DNA from: Oxalobacteraceae bacterium CAVE-383
GTDB lineage: Bacteria; Pseudomonadota; Gammaproteobacteria; Burkholderiales; Burkholderiaceae_D
DNA: 64,000 nucleotides
Reading direction: 5' to 3'
Assembly: GCA_004134995.1 (NCBI GenBank)
Contig: REGP01000002.1
Coordinates: forward strand, 620,001 to 684,000
In this document: positions 45,296-56,811 of the stretch, one piece after another
How positions within the stretch are numbered: position 1 is the stretch's first letter
Layout: each line of letters starts with the position of its first letter
The notes under the pieces: model-generated
The model's database searches: none
Seen by the model: only the letters and a program-made list of their open reading frames with translations
Told to the model about the DNA's origin: nothing
Program-made: the position numbers and the translations under genes

Positions 45296-45943
45296 TTACG
45301 GCCGGGGCTGCGATACAAAATTGAAGCGTTGCGGAATATCCGGCTGTGCAATATGCGATACCGGAATGTCTTGCCCCTGGTATTGCAAAGTCAGTGTAGG
45401 CCTATCCGTATCCGTATCCGTATCCGCATCCGTTGCCGCCATCCATTCCATCAAGCGGATTTCGCCCATTTCGCCCATGTTGTCCAGCGGCGCCCCGTCG
45501 ATGCGCAACGCCGGCAGGCACTGCGCCAGATCGCGATCGTCCAGCGCGGCCGCGGTTTTTCTGCCGTTGCCGTCCGTGAAGCCCAGCAGCAGGCAGCCGG
45601 CATCGCTGAGCCAAGCCTGGTCGATATGCGCCAGCGCGGCGCCCGTATGCAATGCAAAGCCGCTCGCCGGATCGGTGCGGGCGATATAGGGCGTCAGCGC
45701 CAGATCGATGTAGACCCGTTGCGGGCCGTTCTGGAAATACCAGCATCCTTGCGCGTCGCAATCGACGTTGCGCTGGATGAACGCGATCAACGCCGCATGC
45801 ATGATTTTGTCGCCGGGAAGATTGTTGTCCTGGGTGTGCTGATCGCGCATGCGCCAGTTGCCGCGCGCGTCGAGCGCCAGCCAGCCATGGCAATGCGGGA
45901 CGTTGGGCCACTTTTTCAGGGCCTGGGCGACGATGTCATCCAT
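45296..45943 (-). CDS. Conserved protein of unknown function, coupled to the YheT-like hydrolase gene
   Basis: 215 residues, soluble, no recognised domain. The N-terminal MDDIVAQALKKWPNVPHCHGWLALD followed by GCWYFQNGPQRVY and SDAGCLLLGFTD patterns looks like a conserved Burkholderiales family. Its ATG overlaps the upstream hydrolase stop by eight bases, so translation is probably coupled. Near the C-terminus an Asp-Thr repeat is encoded by a hexanucleotide tandem repeat. A longer frame exists upstream but lies in the hydrolase gene. Confidence 0.75.
   Translation of the reverse strand: MDDIVAQALKKWPNVPHCHGWLALDARGNWRMRDQHTQDNNLPGDKIMHAALIAFIQRNVDCDAQGCWYFQNGPQRVYIDLALTPYIARTDPASGFALHTGAALAHIDQAWLSDAGCLLLGFTDGNGRKTAAALDDRDLAQCLPALRIDGAPLDNMGEMGEIRLMEWMAATDADTDTDTDRPTLTLQYQGQDIPVSHIAQPDIPQRFNFVSQPRP
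45403..45432. repeat. In-frame hexanucleotide tandem repeat
   Basis: TATCCG is repeated four times and followed by CATCCG, within the preceding unknown protein's coding sequence, where it encodes alternating Asp and Thr (with Ala). Length is a multiple of three, so copy changes would alter protein length without a frameshift. Confidence 0.9.
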
Positions 45944-46937
45944 AGCGCCGTTCTTCCGGATCGATGTCGTCGGCGCCTTGCAGGAAGGAAACCGTCTGTT
46001 GCGGCAGCCAGCCCAGCATGCCGGCCGGCCCCAGCGGACGCGCGCACAGAAAGCCGACGTGGCCGCCCTGTTCCGGATACGCCAGCCGCACCGACGGCGC
46101 GGCGTGCCGCGGCAGATGCTGCTGCGGCAGGAAGGGATCGTTGCGGGCGTTGAGCACCAGCGTCGGCACGGTGATGTCGCCCAGCACATGCTTGGCGCTG
46201 GCGCGGTGCCAGTAGTCGTCGGTGTCGCGGAAGCCATGCAGCGGGGCGGTGACGATATTGTCGAAGGCATACAGGTCGCGCGCCTGCATCAGGCGTTCGC
46301 GGTCGAACAGGGTGGGGAATTGTTCCAGCTTGGAAAGCGATTTGGCGCGCATGGTGCGCAGGAAATTCTGCGCGTACAGGCGATTGAAGCCCTTGCCGAG
46401 CGCCGCGCCGCCGCCGGCCAGGTCCAGCGGCGCCGAAATGGCGCAGGCCGCATCGACAAATTCGGCGTCGTGCTGGAATTCGCCCAGCCAGCGCAGCAAT
46501 GCATTGCCGCCCAGCGAAATGCCGGCGACGTAGAGCTTGCCGGCGCCGACGGCTTGCGCGTGCAGCGACAATTTACGCATGATCCAGTCAATTTCTTCAG
46601 CGTCGCCGGAATGATAGAAGCGCGGCGCCAGATTGATTTCGCCCGAGCAGCCGCGAAAATGCGGCACCGCGCCGGACCATCCCAGGGCCGCCGCCGTGGC
46701 CATCATGGCGCGCGCGTAATGGCTGTCGGAAGAGCCTTCCAGGCCATGGAACAGCACCAGCAGCGGCTGGCCGGGCTGGCCGTCGATGAAGTCGATGTCG
46801 ATGAAATCGCTGTCCGGCGCCGTCCAGCGCTCGCGCCGATAGCATACGGCGGGCTTGGGGACGAACAGGGCGGGATAAATGGTTTGCAGATGGCCGCCCG
46901 GCAGCCAGTTCGGCGCGCGGTACGGTATGGACAACAT
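45936..46937 (-). CDS. Alpha/beta hydrolase, YheT family
   Basis: 333-residue hydrolase. The nucleophile elbow GISLGGN (about residue 130), the LFHGLEGSSDSHYARAM oxyanion region, and the C-terminal HVGFLCA histidine complete a Ser-Asp-His triad. The family motif RAPNWLPGGHLQTIYPAL at the N-terminus marks it as YheT-like. The start at 46937 gives this N-terminus; a slightly earlier one is open. Substrate unknown, possibly esters or short lipids. Confidence 0.92.
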   Translation of the reverse strand: MLSIPYRAPNWLPGGHLQTIYPALFVPKPAVCYRRERWTAPDSDFIDIDFIDGQPGQPLLVLFHGLEGSSDSHYARAMMATAAALGWSGAVPHFRGCSGEINLAPRFYHSGDAEEIDWIMRKLSLHAQAVGAGKLYVAGISLGGNALLRWLGEFQHDAEFVDAACAISAPLDLAGGGAALGKGFNRLYAQNFLRTMRAKSLSKLEQFPTLFDRERLMQARDLYAFDNIVTAPLHGFRDTDDYWHRASAKHVLGDITVPTLVLNARNDPFLPQQHLPRHAAPSVRLAYPEQGGHVGFLCARPLGPAGMLGWLPQQTVSFLQGADDIDPEERRYG

Positions 46938-47039
46938 GGCTGACGGCGAATCGATGATGGCCTCGAAAAAGGGGAACAAGGGGAACGCCCAAAACCTTTA
47001 AGACTGCGGCAAAGCGGCGCGGTTCATGGCCGCGGCCAT

Positions 47040-47471
47040 TTAATGCAGCACCGATGTCCCGATGTGTTCGACCGGGGCGCTGCCTTCGGCCACCGAGGCG
47101 TGATGGATCACCATGCGCCAGCCATGCGCGGTTTTCATGTAGACGTTGGTGGCCAGCACATGCACGTCGACCACGGCATGGCCTTCGCGGTGTACGTTTT
47201 CGATCAGGTTGTGCACGGCGCCCATGACATTCTGCGTCGCATGCAGGCGCTGCGGCTGGATGTGCAGGCCGCCGTGCGCGAAGATCGCTTCCCATGAAGC
47301 GCGAATGGCGTCGTGGCCGACCAGGCGCGGGGCGCTGGGATGGATGCAGACGATTTCATCGTCGTCGGCCCAAAGCAGCATCAGCGCGTTGATGTCGGCG
47401 CGGGCCAGCGCGTCGTAATACGCGGCTTCGATGTCGTCGGCGGTTCCGTGTATCTGTCTGGCGCGTGACAT
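47040..47471 (-). CDS. SnoaL-like/DUF4440 nuclear transport factor 2-fold protein
   Basis: 143-residue cone-shaped alpha+beta barrel protein. The helical start (AAYYDALARADINALMLLWADDDEIVCIHP) and the later strands with GWRMVIHHAS fit the SgcJ/SnoaL group. These are often steroid-isomerase-like enzymes or sensors, and no active site is certain. Transcription goes away from ilvE toward the hydrolase, with a Zn-finger gene 24 bases upstream. Confidence 0.85.
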   Translation of the reverse strand: MSRARQIHGTADDIEAAYYDALARADINALMLLWADDDEIVCIHPSAPRLVGHDAIRASWEAIFAHGGLHIQPQRLHATQNVMGAVHNLIENVHREGHAVVDVHVLATNVYMKTAHGWRMVIHHASVAEGSAPVEHIGTSVLH

Positions 47472-47495
47472 GGCGGCTCCCGGTGGCGTCGCGGA

Positions 47496-47690
47496 TCAGT
47501 GGGCGTGGACGGCCGCGCCGGCTTTCATCTGATATTCGGTGCCGCAGTACGGGCACTTGGCATGGCCGTGCGCGTCGATTTCAAGGAACACGCGCGGATG
47601 CGAGGACCAGTTGCTCATGTTCTTGTTCGGGCAAAACGCCGGCAGGTCCTTGGTGTCGAGTTCGACGGCAGGGCTTGAAGTGGTGCTCAT
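47496..47690 (-). CDS. CHCC-type zinc-finger domain protein
   Basis: 64-residue protein with the Zn ligands in CPNKNMSNWSSHPRVFL, HAKCPYCGTEY and a His between them. This is the zf-CHCC domain also found in the NDUFS6 subunit of mitochondrial complex I; the bacterial stand-alone forms have no known role. It lies directly downstream of ilvE, which is common in betaproteobacteria. Confidence 0.9.
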   Translation of the reverse strand: MSTTSSPAVELDTKDLPAFCPNKNMSNWSSHPRVFLEIDAHGHAKCPYCGTEYQMKAGAAVHAH

Positions 47691-47732
47691 GCAAATCTCC
47701 AGTAAATGACAGATGACAATGGTTTATACGAA

Positions 47733-48653
47733 TTAATAAGGCGTCAGCCAGTGCCGGTATTTATCCTGCTTGCCCTTGACCACCTCGAAGAACAGGGCCT
47801 GGATCTGCGTCGTGACCGGGCCGCGCTTGCCGTCGCCGATAGGGCGGTTGTCCAGCTCGCGGATCGGCGTGATCTCGGCGGCGGTGCCGGTGAAGAAGGC
47901 TTCGTCGCAGCAATACATTTCATCGCGCGTGATGCGTTTTTCGATGACTTCGAAGCCGAGGTCGCGCGCCATGGTGACCACGGCGTCGCGCGTGATGCCG
48001 TCCAGGCAGGAAGCCAGGTCCGGCGTGTACAGCTTGCCGTTCTTGACGATGAAGACGTTTTCGCCCGAGCCTTCGGAAACGTAGCCGTCGGTGTCGAGCA
48101 GCAGCGCTTCGTCGTAGCCGTCGGTCAGCGCTTCCTGGTTGGCCAGGATCGAGTTGATGTAGTAGCCGCTGGCCTTGGCGCGCACCATCGACACATTGAC
48201 GTGATGCCGGCTGAACGACGAGGTCTTCACGCGAATGCCCTTGTTGAGGCCGTCGTCGCCCAGATAGGCGCCCCACGACCAGGCGGCGATCGCCACGTGC
48301 ACGGTATTGCTTTTGGCGGCAATCCCCATTTTTTCGGAGCCGATCCAGATCAGCGGACGGATATAGGCCGATGCCAGCTTGTTCTCGCGCAGCACTTCCA
48401 ATTGCGCGTCGATGATGGTCTGCATGTCGAACGGCACCTGCATCTGGAAGATCTTGGCGGAATTGAACAGGCGCTTGGTATGTTCCTGCAGGCGGAAGAC
48501 CGCGCTGCCCTGTTCGGTCTGGTAGGCGCGCACGCCCTCGAAGACGGCCATGCCGTAATGCAGGCTGTGGGTCAGGACGTGGATTTTCGCATCGCGCCAG
48601 TCCAGCAGTTTGCCGTCTTTCCAGATTTTGCCGTCGAGGTCGTCCATTGCCAT
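47733..48653 (-). CDS. ilvE: Branched-chain amino acid aminotransferase
   Basis: PLP enzyme that transaminates leucine, isoleucine and valine, 306 residues. Fold type IV features are seen: the HSLHYGMAVFEGVRAY start, the VRAKASGYYINSILANQEAL lysine region, EGSGENVF, and the FFTGTAAEITPI loop. The ATG at 48653 is preceded by ggag. It faces pgk across a 251-base gap in which no further gene is visible. Confidence 0.96.
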   Translation of the reverse strand: MAMDDLDGKIWKDGKLLDWRDAKIHVLTHSLHYGMAVFEGVRAYQTEQGSAVFRLQEHTKRLFNSAKIFQMQVPFDMQTIIDAQLEVLRENKLASAYIRPLIWIGSEKMGIAAKSNTVHVAIAAWSWGAYLGDDGLNKGIRVKTSSFSRHHVNVSMVRAKASGYYINSILANQEALTDGYDEALLLDTDGYVSEGSGENVFIVKNGKLYTPDLASCLDGITRDAVVTMARDLGFEVIEKRITRDEMYCCDEAFFTGTAAEITPIRELDNRPIGDGKRGPVTTQIQALFFEVVKGKQDKYRHWLTPY

Positions 48654-48904
48654 AGTATTTTTGCTCCAGATTGAAATAAATGCATGCGAAAACGCTGCCG
48701 CGCATGTCAAATCGCAATTCTAACGGATTCACGCACTCTTCAAGGGATGCATCGCATGTTGCGGCCGCCTTTGTTGCGGCGCGGTAAAGATGAATGAAAA
48801 TCGAGGTAAAAATCGGCGTAGCTATCGACGCATCGCCAAAACGGGATTTGGCCTCTTCCGTAGAGTAAAATAGCGCTTTTTTCCGCATAACCTTTTTGCC
48901 CATA

Positions 48905-50092
48905 ATGACTTTTAAGCGACTCAGCGACCTGACCGCAGCCAATCAGCTGCAAGGAAAACGTGTTTTTATACGCGCGGATTTGAACGTTCCGCAGGACAAT
49001 GCCGGCAATATCACCGAAGATACGCGCATTAAGGCATCGATTCCCGCAATTCAACAAGCCCTGAAGGCCGGCGCCGCCGTCATGGTGAGCTCGCATCTGG
49101 GCCGTCCGGTCGAAGGAAAACTGCGCCCTGAGGATTCGCTGGCGCCGGTTGCCGCGCGCCTGGCCGAATTATTGGGCATGCCGGTGCCGCTGAAGCAGAA
49201 TTGGGTCGACGGCGTGGATGTCGCGCCGGGCCAGGTCGTATTGCTGGAAAACTGCCGGGTCAATCCGGGCGAAAAAAAGAATGACGACGCATTGTCGAAG
49301 AAGATCGCGGCGCTGTGCGATGTCTATGTCAACGATGCTTTCGGCACCGCGCACCGCGCCGAAGCCACCACCTACGGCATCGCCCGTTTCGCCCCGATCG
49401 CCTGCGCCGGCCCGCTGATGGCCGCCGAACTCGATGCGCTGGGCAAGGCGCTGTCCGCGCCGGCGCGGCCGATGGTGGCGATCGTGGCCGGCTCCAAGGT
49501 TTCCAGTAAATTATCGATTCTGAAAGCATTATCGGACAAGGTCGACAACCTGATCGTCGGCGGCGGCATCGCCAATACTTTCATGCTGGCCTCGGGCCTG
49601 AAGATCGGCAAATCGCTGGCCGAGCCGGATCTGCTGGACGAAGCGCGCGCGATCATCGATTTGATGTCCAAGCGCGGCGCCACGGTGCCGATTCCGGTCG
49701 ACGTAATCTGCGGCAAGGCGTTCGCGCCGGATGCGGTCGCCACCGTCAAGCGCGCCAATGAAGTGGCCGATGACGACATGATTTTCGATATCGGGCCTGA
49801 AACCGCCGAAATCCTGGCGGCGCAAATCGCCAAGGCCGGCACCATTGTCTGGAACGGGCCGGTCGGCGTGTTCGAATTCGATCAGTTCAGCCATGGCACG
49901 CAGCGCCTGGCGCAGGCGATTGCCGGCTCGAACGGTTTTTCGATCGCCGGCGGCGGCGATACGCTGGCGGCGATCGCCAAATACGATATCGCGGACAAGA
50001 TCGGTTATATCTCTACCGGCGGCGGCGCCTTCCTGGAGTTTTTGGAAGGCAAGACCTTGCCGGCAGTCGAAATTTTGCAGCAGCGTGGATAA
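48905..50092 (+). CDS. pgk: Phosphoglycerate kinase
   Basis: Glycolytic kinase of 395 residues. The N-terminal RADLNVPQ, the SHLGRP motif, and the C-terminal nucleotide site with GGGDTLAAI are intact. The ATG at 48905 is chosen over a TTG nine bases earlier because it matches the family; no clear Shine-Dalgarno is seen for either. TAAAAT at 48866-48871 is a possible -10 with no good -35. Confidence 0.97.
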   Translation: MTFKRLSDLTAANQLQGKRVFIRADLNVPQDNAGNITEDTRIKASIPAIQQALKAGAAVMVSSHLGRPVEGKLRPEDSLAPVAARLAELLGMPVPLKQNWVDGVDVAPGQVVLLENCRVNPGEKKNDDALSKKIAALCDVYVNDAFGTAHRAEATTYGIARFAPIACAGPLMAAELDALGKALSAPARPMVAIVAGSKVSSKLSILKALSDKVDNLIVGGGIANTFMLASGLKIGKSLAEPDLLDEARAIIDLMSKRGATVPIPVDVICGKAFAPDAVATVKRANEVADDDMIFDIGPETAEILAAQIAKAGTIVWNGPVGVFEFDQFSHGTQRLAQAIAGSNGFSIAGGGDTLAAIAKYDIADKIGYISTGGGAFLEFLEGKTLPAVEILQQRG

Positions 50093-50228
50093 TAATAAAC
50101 AGGACCCATTCAAATGGGTTCCATCAAGTGACAATGGACAGGCACTAACGAGGAATCGTTGATAAAAACAGGTTGCAGACAGAGGGATGACCAGTCTGCG
50201 CCGCCATTGAAAATTGGAAAGAAATGCC

Positions 50229-51662
<1,434 letters not shown>

Positions 51663-51699
51663 TATTAGTTTCTGAGTTTTTGTTATCTGGAGAATTACC

Positions 51700-52764
51700 A
51701 TGCCTCTCGTATCCATGCGTCAATTGCTGGACCATGCCGCCGAAAACGGCTATGGCCTGCCGGCGTTCAATGTCAACAATCTGGAGCAGGTCACCGCGAT
51801 CATGCAGGCCGCCGATGAAGTCGGCGCGCCGGTGATCATGCAGGCTTCCGCCGGCGCCCGCAAATTCGCCGGCGAAGCTTTCCTGCGTCACTTGATCGAA
51901 GCCGCCGTGGAAGCTTATCCGCACATCCCGGTCGTCATGCACCAGGACCACGGCCAATCGCCGGCGGTCTGCATGGCTGCGATCAAGTCCGGCTTCACTT
52001 CGGTCATGATGGACGGCTCGCTGGAAGAAGACGGCAAGTCGGTCGCCAGCTATGAGTACAATCTCGAAGTGTCGCGCAAGGTGGTCGAGTTTTCGCATGT
52101 GATCGGCGTTACCGTGGAAGCCGAACTCGGCGTACTCGGTTCGCTCGAAACCATGAAGGGCGACAAGGAAGACGGGCATGGGGCCGAAGGCACGATGACG
52201 CGTGAACAGTTGTTGACCGACGTCGCGCAGGCCGCCGATTTCGTGCAGCGCACCCAGTGCGATGCATTGGCCATCGCCATCGGCACGTCGCACGGCGCCT
52301 ACAAGTTTTCGCGCAAGCCTACCGGCGACATCCTGGCGATCCAGCGCATCAAGGAAATCCATGCGCGCATTCCGAACACGCATCTGGTGATGCACGGCTC
52401 TTCGTCGGTGCCGCAGGAATTGCTGGCCGAGATCCGCGAATTCGGCGGCGACATGAAAGAAACCTACGGCGTGCCGGTGGAAGAAATCCAGATGGGCATC
52501 AAGCACGGCGTGCGCAAAGTGAATATCGATACCGATATCCGCCTGGCCATGACCGGCGCGATCCGCCGCTACCTGGCTGAAAACCCGAGCAAGTTCGATC
52601 CGCGCGACTATCTGAAGCCGGCCCGCGAAGCCGCCAAGATGGTGTGCAAGGCGCGCTACCTGGCGTTCGGCTGCGAAGGCCAGGGCAGCAAGATCAAGCC
52701 GGTGCCGCTGGAAAAAATCGCCGAGAAATACAAAAGCGGCCAACTGTCGCAAATCGTTCAGTAA
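51700..52764 (+). CDS. fbaA: Fructose-bisphosphate aldolase, class II
   Basis: Zn-dependent aldolase of 354 residues, the Calvin-type subgroup of class II. The metal-binding VMHQDHG segment, [15 protein letters not shown], and the C-terminal HGSSSV and NIDTDIR motifs are visible. It completes a glycolytic run pgk-pyk-fbaA on one strand, an order seen in other Burkholderiales. The Shine-Dalgarno (tggag) is seven to eight bases from the ATG. Confidence 0.96.
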   Translation: MPLVSMRQLLDHAAENGYGLPAFNVNNLEQVTAIMQAADEVGAPVIMQASAGARKFAGEAFLRHLIEAAVEAYPHIPVVMHQDHGQSPAVCMAAIKSGFTSVMMDGSLEEDGKSVASYEYNLEVSRKVVEFSHVIGVTVEAELGVLGSLETMKGDKEDGHGAEGTMTREQLLTDVAQAADFVQRTQCDALAIAIGTSHGAYKFSRKPTGDILAIQRIKEIHARIPNTHLVMHGSSSVPQELLAEIREFGGDMKETYGVPVEEIQMGIKHGVRKVNIDTDIRLAMTGAIRRYLAENPSKFDPRDYLKPAREAAKMVCKARYLAFGCEGQGSKIKPVPLEKIAEKYKSGQLSQIVQ

Positions 52765-52780
52765 TTCCGTTCGGCCAATC

Positions 52781-52813
52781 GACGCCGCGCTCGCCATTTG
52801 GCAGCGCGGCGTC
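52781..52813 (+). terminator. Strong hairpin after fbaA
   Basis: A perfect 11-base G+C-rich stem (GACGCCGCGCT with AGCGCGGCGTC) with a smaller GCC/GGC pairing in the loop. There is no T run, so termination may be weak or depend on Rho; RNA protection is an alternative. Confidence 0.55.
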
Positions 52814-52879
52814 GCCCGTATTAAGCCATGACTTTAAACAGTATCTTTTTTTATTGCCTCATCATTCGTTGAGAACATT

Positions 52880-53776
52880 ATGACCAGTCTGTATCAATCC
52901 TCCATCACTTCGCTTGCCGTGCTGGGCCGCGGCAAGGTGCGCGACAACTACGCCGTCGGCGACGACAAGATCCTGATCGTGACCACCGACCGCTTGTCCG
53001 CCTTCGACGTCGTGATGAGCGAGCCGATCCCGGGCAAAGGCAAGGTACTGAACCAGATGTCCGATTTCTGGTTCGAGCAACTGAGCGCGCTGGTGCCGAA
53101 TCATCTGACCGGCATCGCGCCGGAATCGGTGGTTTCTCCCAATGAGGCGGAGCAGGTGCGCGGACGCGCCGTGGTAGCCAAGCGCCTCAAGCCGATCCTG
53201 GTGGAGGCCGTGGTGCGCGGCTACCTGATCGGTTCGGGCTGGAAGGATTATCAGGAAACCGGCGCGGTCTGCGGCATCACGCTGCCGGCCGGCCTGCCGC
53301 AGGCGGCCAAGCTGGTGGAGCCGATCTTCACGCCGGCGGCCAAGGCCGATCTGGGCGAGCACGACGAAAACATCAGCTTCGAAGACATGGAACAGCGCAT
53401 CGGCGCGGAACTGGCCGGCAAGATGCGCGCCATCAGCATCGCGCTGTACAAGGCCGCGGCCGATTACGCCGCCACGCGCGGCATCATCATCGCCGACACC
53501 AAATTCGAATTCGGCCTCGACGACGACGGCGTGCTGCATCTGATGGACGAAGTGCTGACCGCCGACTCGTCGCGCTTCTGGCCTGCCGACAGCTATCGGG
53601 TCGGCATTTCGCCGCCGTCGTTCGACAAGCAGTTCGTGCGCGATTATCTGGAAACCATCACGACCTGGAACAAGACCGCGCCGGCGCCGAAGCTGCCGCC
53701 CGATGTGATCGAAAAGACCGGCGCCAAATACCGTGAAGCGCTGGAACGCCTGACCGGCGCCAAATTGAAGGAATAA
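52880..53776 (+). CDS. purC: Phosphoribosylaminoimidazole-succinocarboxamide synthase (SAICAR synthase)
   Basis: Eighth step of purine synthesis, joining CAIR and aspartate with ATP. The 298 residues show [34 protein letters not shown], and the DTKFEFG motif of the ATP/Mg2+ site. The length is the longer yeast-like type found in betaproteobacteria. purE follows with two bases between the genes. Confidence 0.97.
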   Translation: MTSLYQSSITSLAVLGRGKVRDNYAVGDDKILIVTTDRLSAFDVVMSEPIPGKGKVLNQMSDFWFEQLSALVPNHLTGIAPESVVSPNEAEQVRGRAVVAKRLKPILVEAVVRGYLIGSGWKDYQETGAVCGITLPAGLPQAAKLVEPIFTPAAKADLGEHDENISFEDMEQRIGAELAGKMRAISIALYKAAADYAATRGIIIADTKFEFGLDDDGVLHLMDEVLTADSSRFWPADSYRVGISPPSFDKQFVRDYLETITTWNKTAPAPKLPPDVIEKTGAKYREALERLTGAKLKE

Positions 53777-53778
53777 TC

Positions 53779-54309
53779 ATGCCGACGACGCGCGAACAGG
53801 ATGCAAGTTCCGGAGGCGATGCCGCCCAGCCTTTGGTCGGCGTGGTGATGGGGTCTTCGTCCGATTGGGAAGTGATGCAGCATGCGGTGGCGATTCTGAA
53901 GGAATTCGGCATCGCGCACGAGGCGCAGGTGGTGTCGGCGCATCGCATGCCTGATCAGATGTTCGACTACGCCGCCGGCGCGCGCGCGCGCGGTTTGCGC
54001 GCCATCATCGCCGGCGCCGGCGGCGCGGCCCATCTGCCGGGCATGATTGCCGCCAAGACGATTGTGCCGGTGCTGGGCGTGCCGGTGCCGTCGAAATATC
54101 TGCGCGGCGAGGATTCGCTGCTGTCGATCGTGCAAATGCCGAAGGGCATTCCGGTCGCCACCTTCGCCATCGGCGAAGCCGGCGCGGCCAATGCGGCGCT
54201 GGCCGCCGTCGCCATGCTGGCGGCCACCGATGAAGCGCTGGCCGCGCGCCTGCTGGCCTACCGCGCGAAGCAGACGCAGGCAGCGCTCGACATGAAGTTG
54301 CCGCTATGA
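53779..54309 (+). CDS. purE: N5-carboxyaminoimidazole ribonucleotide mutase
   Basis: Converts N5-CAIR to CAIR. The 176 residues have the substrate loop [13 protein letters not shown] near residue 20, [11 protein letters not shown], and [16 protein letters not shown]. About 15 extra N-terminal residues ([12 protein letters not shown]) precede the core. A Shine-Dalgarno (aaggaa) overlaps the end of purC. The end overlaps purK by four bases (ATGA). Confidence 0.97.
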   Translation: MPTTREQDASSGGDAAQPLVGVVMGSSSDWEVMQHAVAILKEFGIAHEAQVVSAHRMPDQMFDYAAGARARGLRAIIAGAGGAAHLPGMIAAKTIVPVLGVPVPSKYLRGEDSLLSIVQMPKGIPVATFAIGEAGAANAALAAVAMLAATDEALAARLLAYRAKQTQAALDMKLPL

Positions 54310-55553
54310 GCGATATGCAGCAAACCGCGTTGAATCCGCTGCAGTCGGCGGCGCCGGTGAACCCAGGCACAACGCCGGCGACCTGGCTGGGCGTGATGGG
54401 CGGCGGCCAGCTGGGCCGCATGTTTGCGCAGGCCGCGCAGTCGCTGGGCTATCGCGTGGCGACGCTGGAACCGGAAGCCGATTGTCCGGCCGCGCAAGTG
54501 GCCGACCGTCATCTGCAGGCCGCCTATGACGACCATGACGCGCTGGATCGCATGTCGAATCTGTGCGCGGCGGTCACCACCGAATTCGAAAATGTCTCGG
54601 CCGAGAGCCTGGCGCGCCTGGGCCGCCACAGCTTTGTCGCGCCCGGCGCGGCCGCCGTCTCTGTGGCGCAGGACCGCATTGTCGAGAAACGTTTCTTCAC
54701 CGAATGCAGCGCCGATTCCGGCGTGCTGCCGGCGCCGCACCGCGCCATCCTGAGCGATGGCGATATCGATACCGTCCCCGACGATCTGCTGCCCGGCATT
54801 CTGAAAACCGTGCGCCTCGGCTACGACGGCAAGGGGCAGGCCCGGGTTGCCACGCGCGAGCAGTTGCGCAGCGCGTTCGCCGACATGCAAGGCGTGCCGT
54901 GCGTGCTGGAAAAAATGCTGCCGCTGGCCTACGAAGTATCGGTGCTGGTGGCGCGCGGCGCCGACGGCGAAGCGGTGGTTTATCCGATCGCCGAAAACGT
55001 GCATCGCGACGGCATCCTTTTCAGCACCACGGTGCCGGGCCCGAACGTGTGCGCCGAATGCGCGCGGCTGGCCCAGCATGCGGCTTTGGCTATCGTGGCG
55101 AGGCTGGCCTATGTCGGCGTCTTGTGCATAGAATTTTTTGTGTTGAAGGACGGTTCGCTGGTGGTCAATGAAATGGCGCCGCGTCCGCACAACAGCGGCC
55201 ATTACACCATTGATGCCTGCATCACCAGCCAGTTCGAACAGCAGGCGCGGGCCATGGCGCGGCTGCCGCTGGGCGAGACGCGCCAGCATTCGCCGGCGGT
55301 CATGCTGAATATTCTCGGCGACGTCTGGTTCGAGGGCGAGGACGATGTCGACGAGGAAGCGCGGCCGCAGCAGGCGCGCGAGCCGCGCTGGGACCGCATC
55401 CTGGCCTTGCCCGGCGCGCATCTGCATCTGTACGGCAAGGCGCAGGCGCGCTGCGGCCGCAAGATGGGCCACATCACCTTTGTGGCGCCGACGCTGGAAC
55501 AGGCGCAGCAGCAGTTCGCCAAGGCCTGCCTGATGCTGGGCATCCCGCTGTAA
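54306..55553 (+). CDS. purK: N5-carboxyaminoimidazole ribonucleotide synthase
   Basis: ATP-grasp enzyme that makes N5-CAIR, 415 residues. The glycine-rich start [14 protein letters not shown], the [14 protein letters not shown] loop, and [12 protein letters not shown] are conserved. It is translationally coupled to purE, completing the purC-purE-purK group. Slightly longer than E. coli PurK because of an N-terminal extension of about 25 residues. Confidence 0.97.
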   Translation: MSDMQQTALNPLQSAAPVNPGTTPATWLGVMGGGQLGRMFAQAAQSLGYRVATLEPEADCPAAQVADRHLQAAYDDHDALDRMSNLCAAVTTEFENVSAESLARLGRHSFVAPGAAAVSVAQDRIVEKRFFTECSADSGVLPAPHRAILSDGDIDTVPDDLLPGILKTVRLGYDGKGQARVATREQLRSAFADMQGVPCVLEKMLPLAYEVSVLVARGADGEAVVYPIAENVHRDGILFSTTVPGPNVCAECARLAQHAALAIVARLAYVGVLCIEFFVLKDGSLVVNEMAPRPHNSGHYTIDACITSQFEQQARAMARLPLGETRQHSPAVMLNILGDVWFEGEDDVDEEARPQQAREPRWDRILALPGAHLHLYGKAQARCGRKMGHITFVAPTLEQAQQQFAKACLMLGIPL

Positions 55554-55581
55554 GCGGGACGAATCCCTGAATCCCGACACG

Positions 55582-56616
55582 ATGCCGGCGCCGGAATCCC
55601 TCCCTCCCGATATCGCCTTTGCCGCCCGCGCGCTGGAGGCCGGCGGCCTGGTCGCGTTTCCGACCGAGACGGTTTACGGCCTCGGCGGCGACGCCGAAAA
55701 TCCGCAGGCGATCGCCGCGATATACGCCGCCAAGGGGCGTCCCGCGAATCATCCGGTGATCGTGCATATCGCGCCCGAGGCCGATGTCGGCTATTGGGCC
55801 GGCGCCGTTCCGGCGGAGGCGCGGCAACTGATCGATGCCTTCTGGCCCGGTCCGCTTACCTTGATCCTGCCGCGTGCGGCGCACATTCCGGACGCGGTTT
55901 CGGGCGGCCAGGATACGGTCGGCGTGCGTTGCCCATCGCATCCGGTCGCGCAGGCATTGCTGCGGCAATTCAAGCAGGGCCGCGGCGGCATCGCCGGGCC
56001 GTCCGCCAATAAATTCGGCCATGTCAGCCCGACCACGGCGCAGCATGTACGCGATGAATTCGGCGGCGCCGATGCCGCGGCGATCGCCTGCATATTGGAT
56101 GGCGGCCAAAGCGAGGTCGGGATCGAATCGACCATTCTGGACGTATCTCGCGTGGCCACGCATGGCGTCGCGCTGCTGCGCCCGGGGCATATCTCCGCCG
56201 CGCAAATCGCCGAAGTGCTGGGCGTCGCGCCGAATGCGCCGGATGCCGCCGCGCCGCGCGCTTCCGGTACTTTGGACGCGCATTACGCGCCGGCCACGCC
56301 AGTGGCGCTGGTGAGCCGCGATCGCCTCGAGGCGGCGGCGCGGCAATTGCAGGAAGCGGGCAAGACCATGGCCCTGATTTATTATCGTTCGCCGGTCGCG
56401 CCCGCGCTGGCGGCCATGGCGTTGCCGGCCAATGCCGCCGGCTACGCACACGATCTGTATGCCGCATTGCGCGCCATGGATGGCGCGGGCGCCGATCTGA
56501 TCGTGGTTGAAGCGCCGCCGGCGGAATCCGCCTGGCAAGGCGTCAATGACCGCTTGCGGCGCGCCGCATTCGATTCGTCGGACTGGCTGTCGCGCCTCGC
56601 AGCACAGGCCAAATAG
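55582..56616 (+). CDS. L-threonylcarbamoyladenylate synthase (Sua5/YciO/YrdC family)
   Basis: Makes the threonylcarbamoyl-AMP used for the t6A modification of tRNA. The YrdC-like core (about 1-200) has FPTETVYGLGGDA, KGRPANHPVIVHI and GPSANKFGHVSPTTA. With 344 residues it also has the C-terminal Sua5 domain (about 220-340), so it is the long Sua5 type rather than the short TsaC. It lies 28 bases after purK and may be co-transcribed. Confidence 0.95.
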   Translation: MPAPESLPPDIAFAARALEAGGLVAFPTETVYGLGGDAENPQAIAAIYAAKGRPANHPVIVHIAPEADVGYWAGAVPAEARQLIDAFWPGPLTLILPRAAHIPDAVSGGQDTVGVRCPSHPVAQALLRQFKQGRGGIAGPSANKFGHVSPTTAQHVRDEFGGADAAAIACILDGGQSEVGIESTILDVSRVATHGVALLRPGHISAAQIAEVLGVAPNAPDAAAPRASGTLDAHYAPATPVALVSRDRLEAAARQLQEAGKTMALIYYRSPVAPALAAMALPANAAGYAHDLYAALRAMDGAGADLIVVEAPPAESAWQGVNDRLRRAAFDSSDWLSRLAAQAK

Positions 56617-56811
56617 GGCAGTTTCAGCCCGGCAATCGGGTTCGGTTGCCAAAAAAAGACACGATCTATACAAACGCCGGCAAACCTGCCATAGTTACCG
56701 CTAAAGAATAGCACGCCCGTTCTTTTATTTGATGTCAGTGAATTATCGAGAGCGAAAACATATTCGCCTCGCGTCTTTATCGGCCCCCTAAAATAATCTG
56801 GAGACAAAGAA

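Noticed and set aside
50102-50121. Inverted repeat between pgk and pyk as a terminator
   Set aside because: The stem has a bulge, the loop is very small and no T run follows; kept only as a note in the pyk entry.
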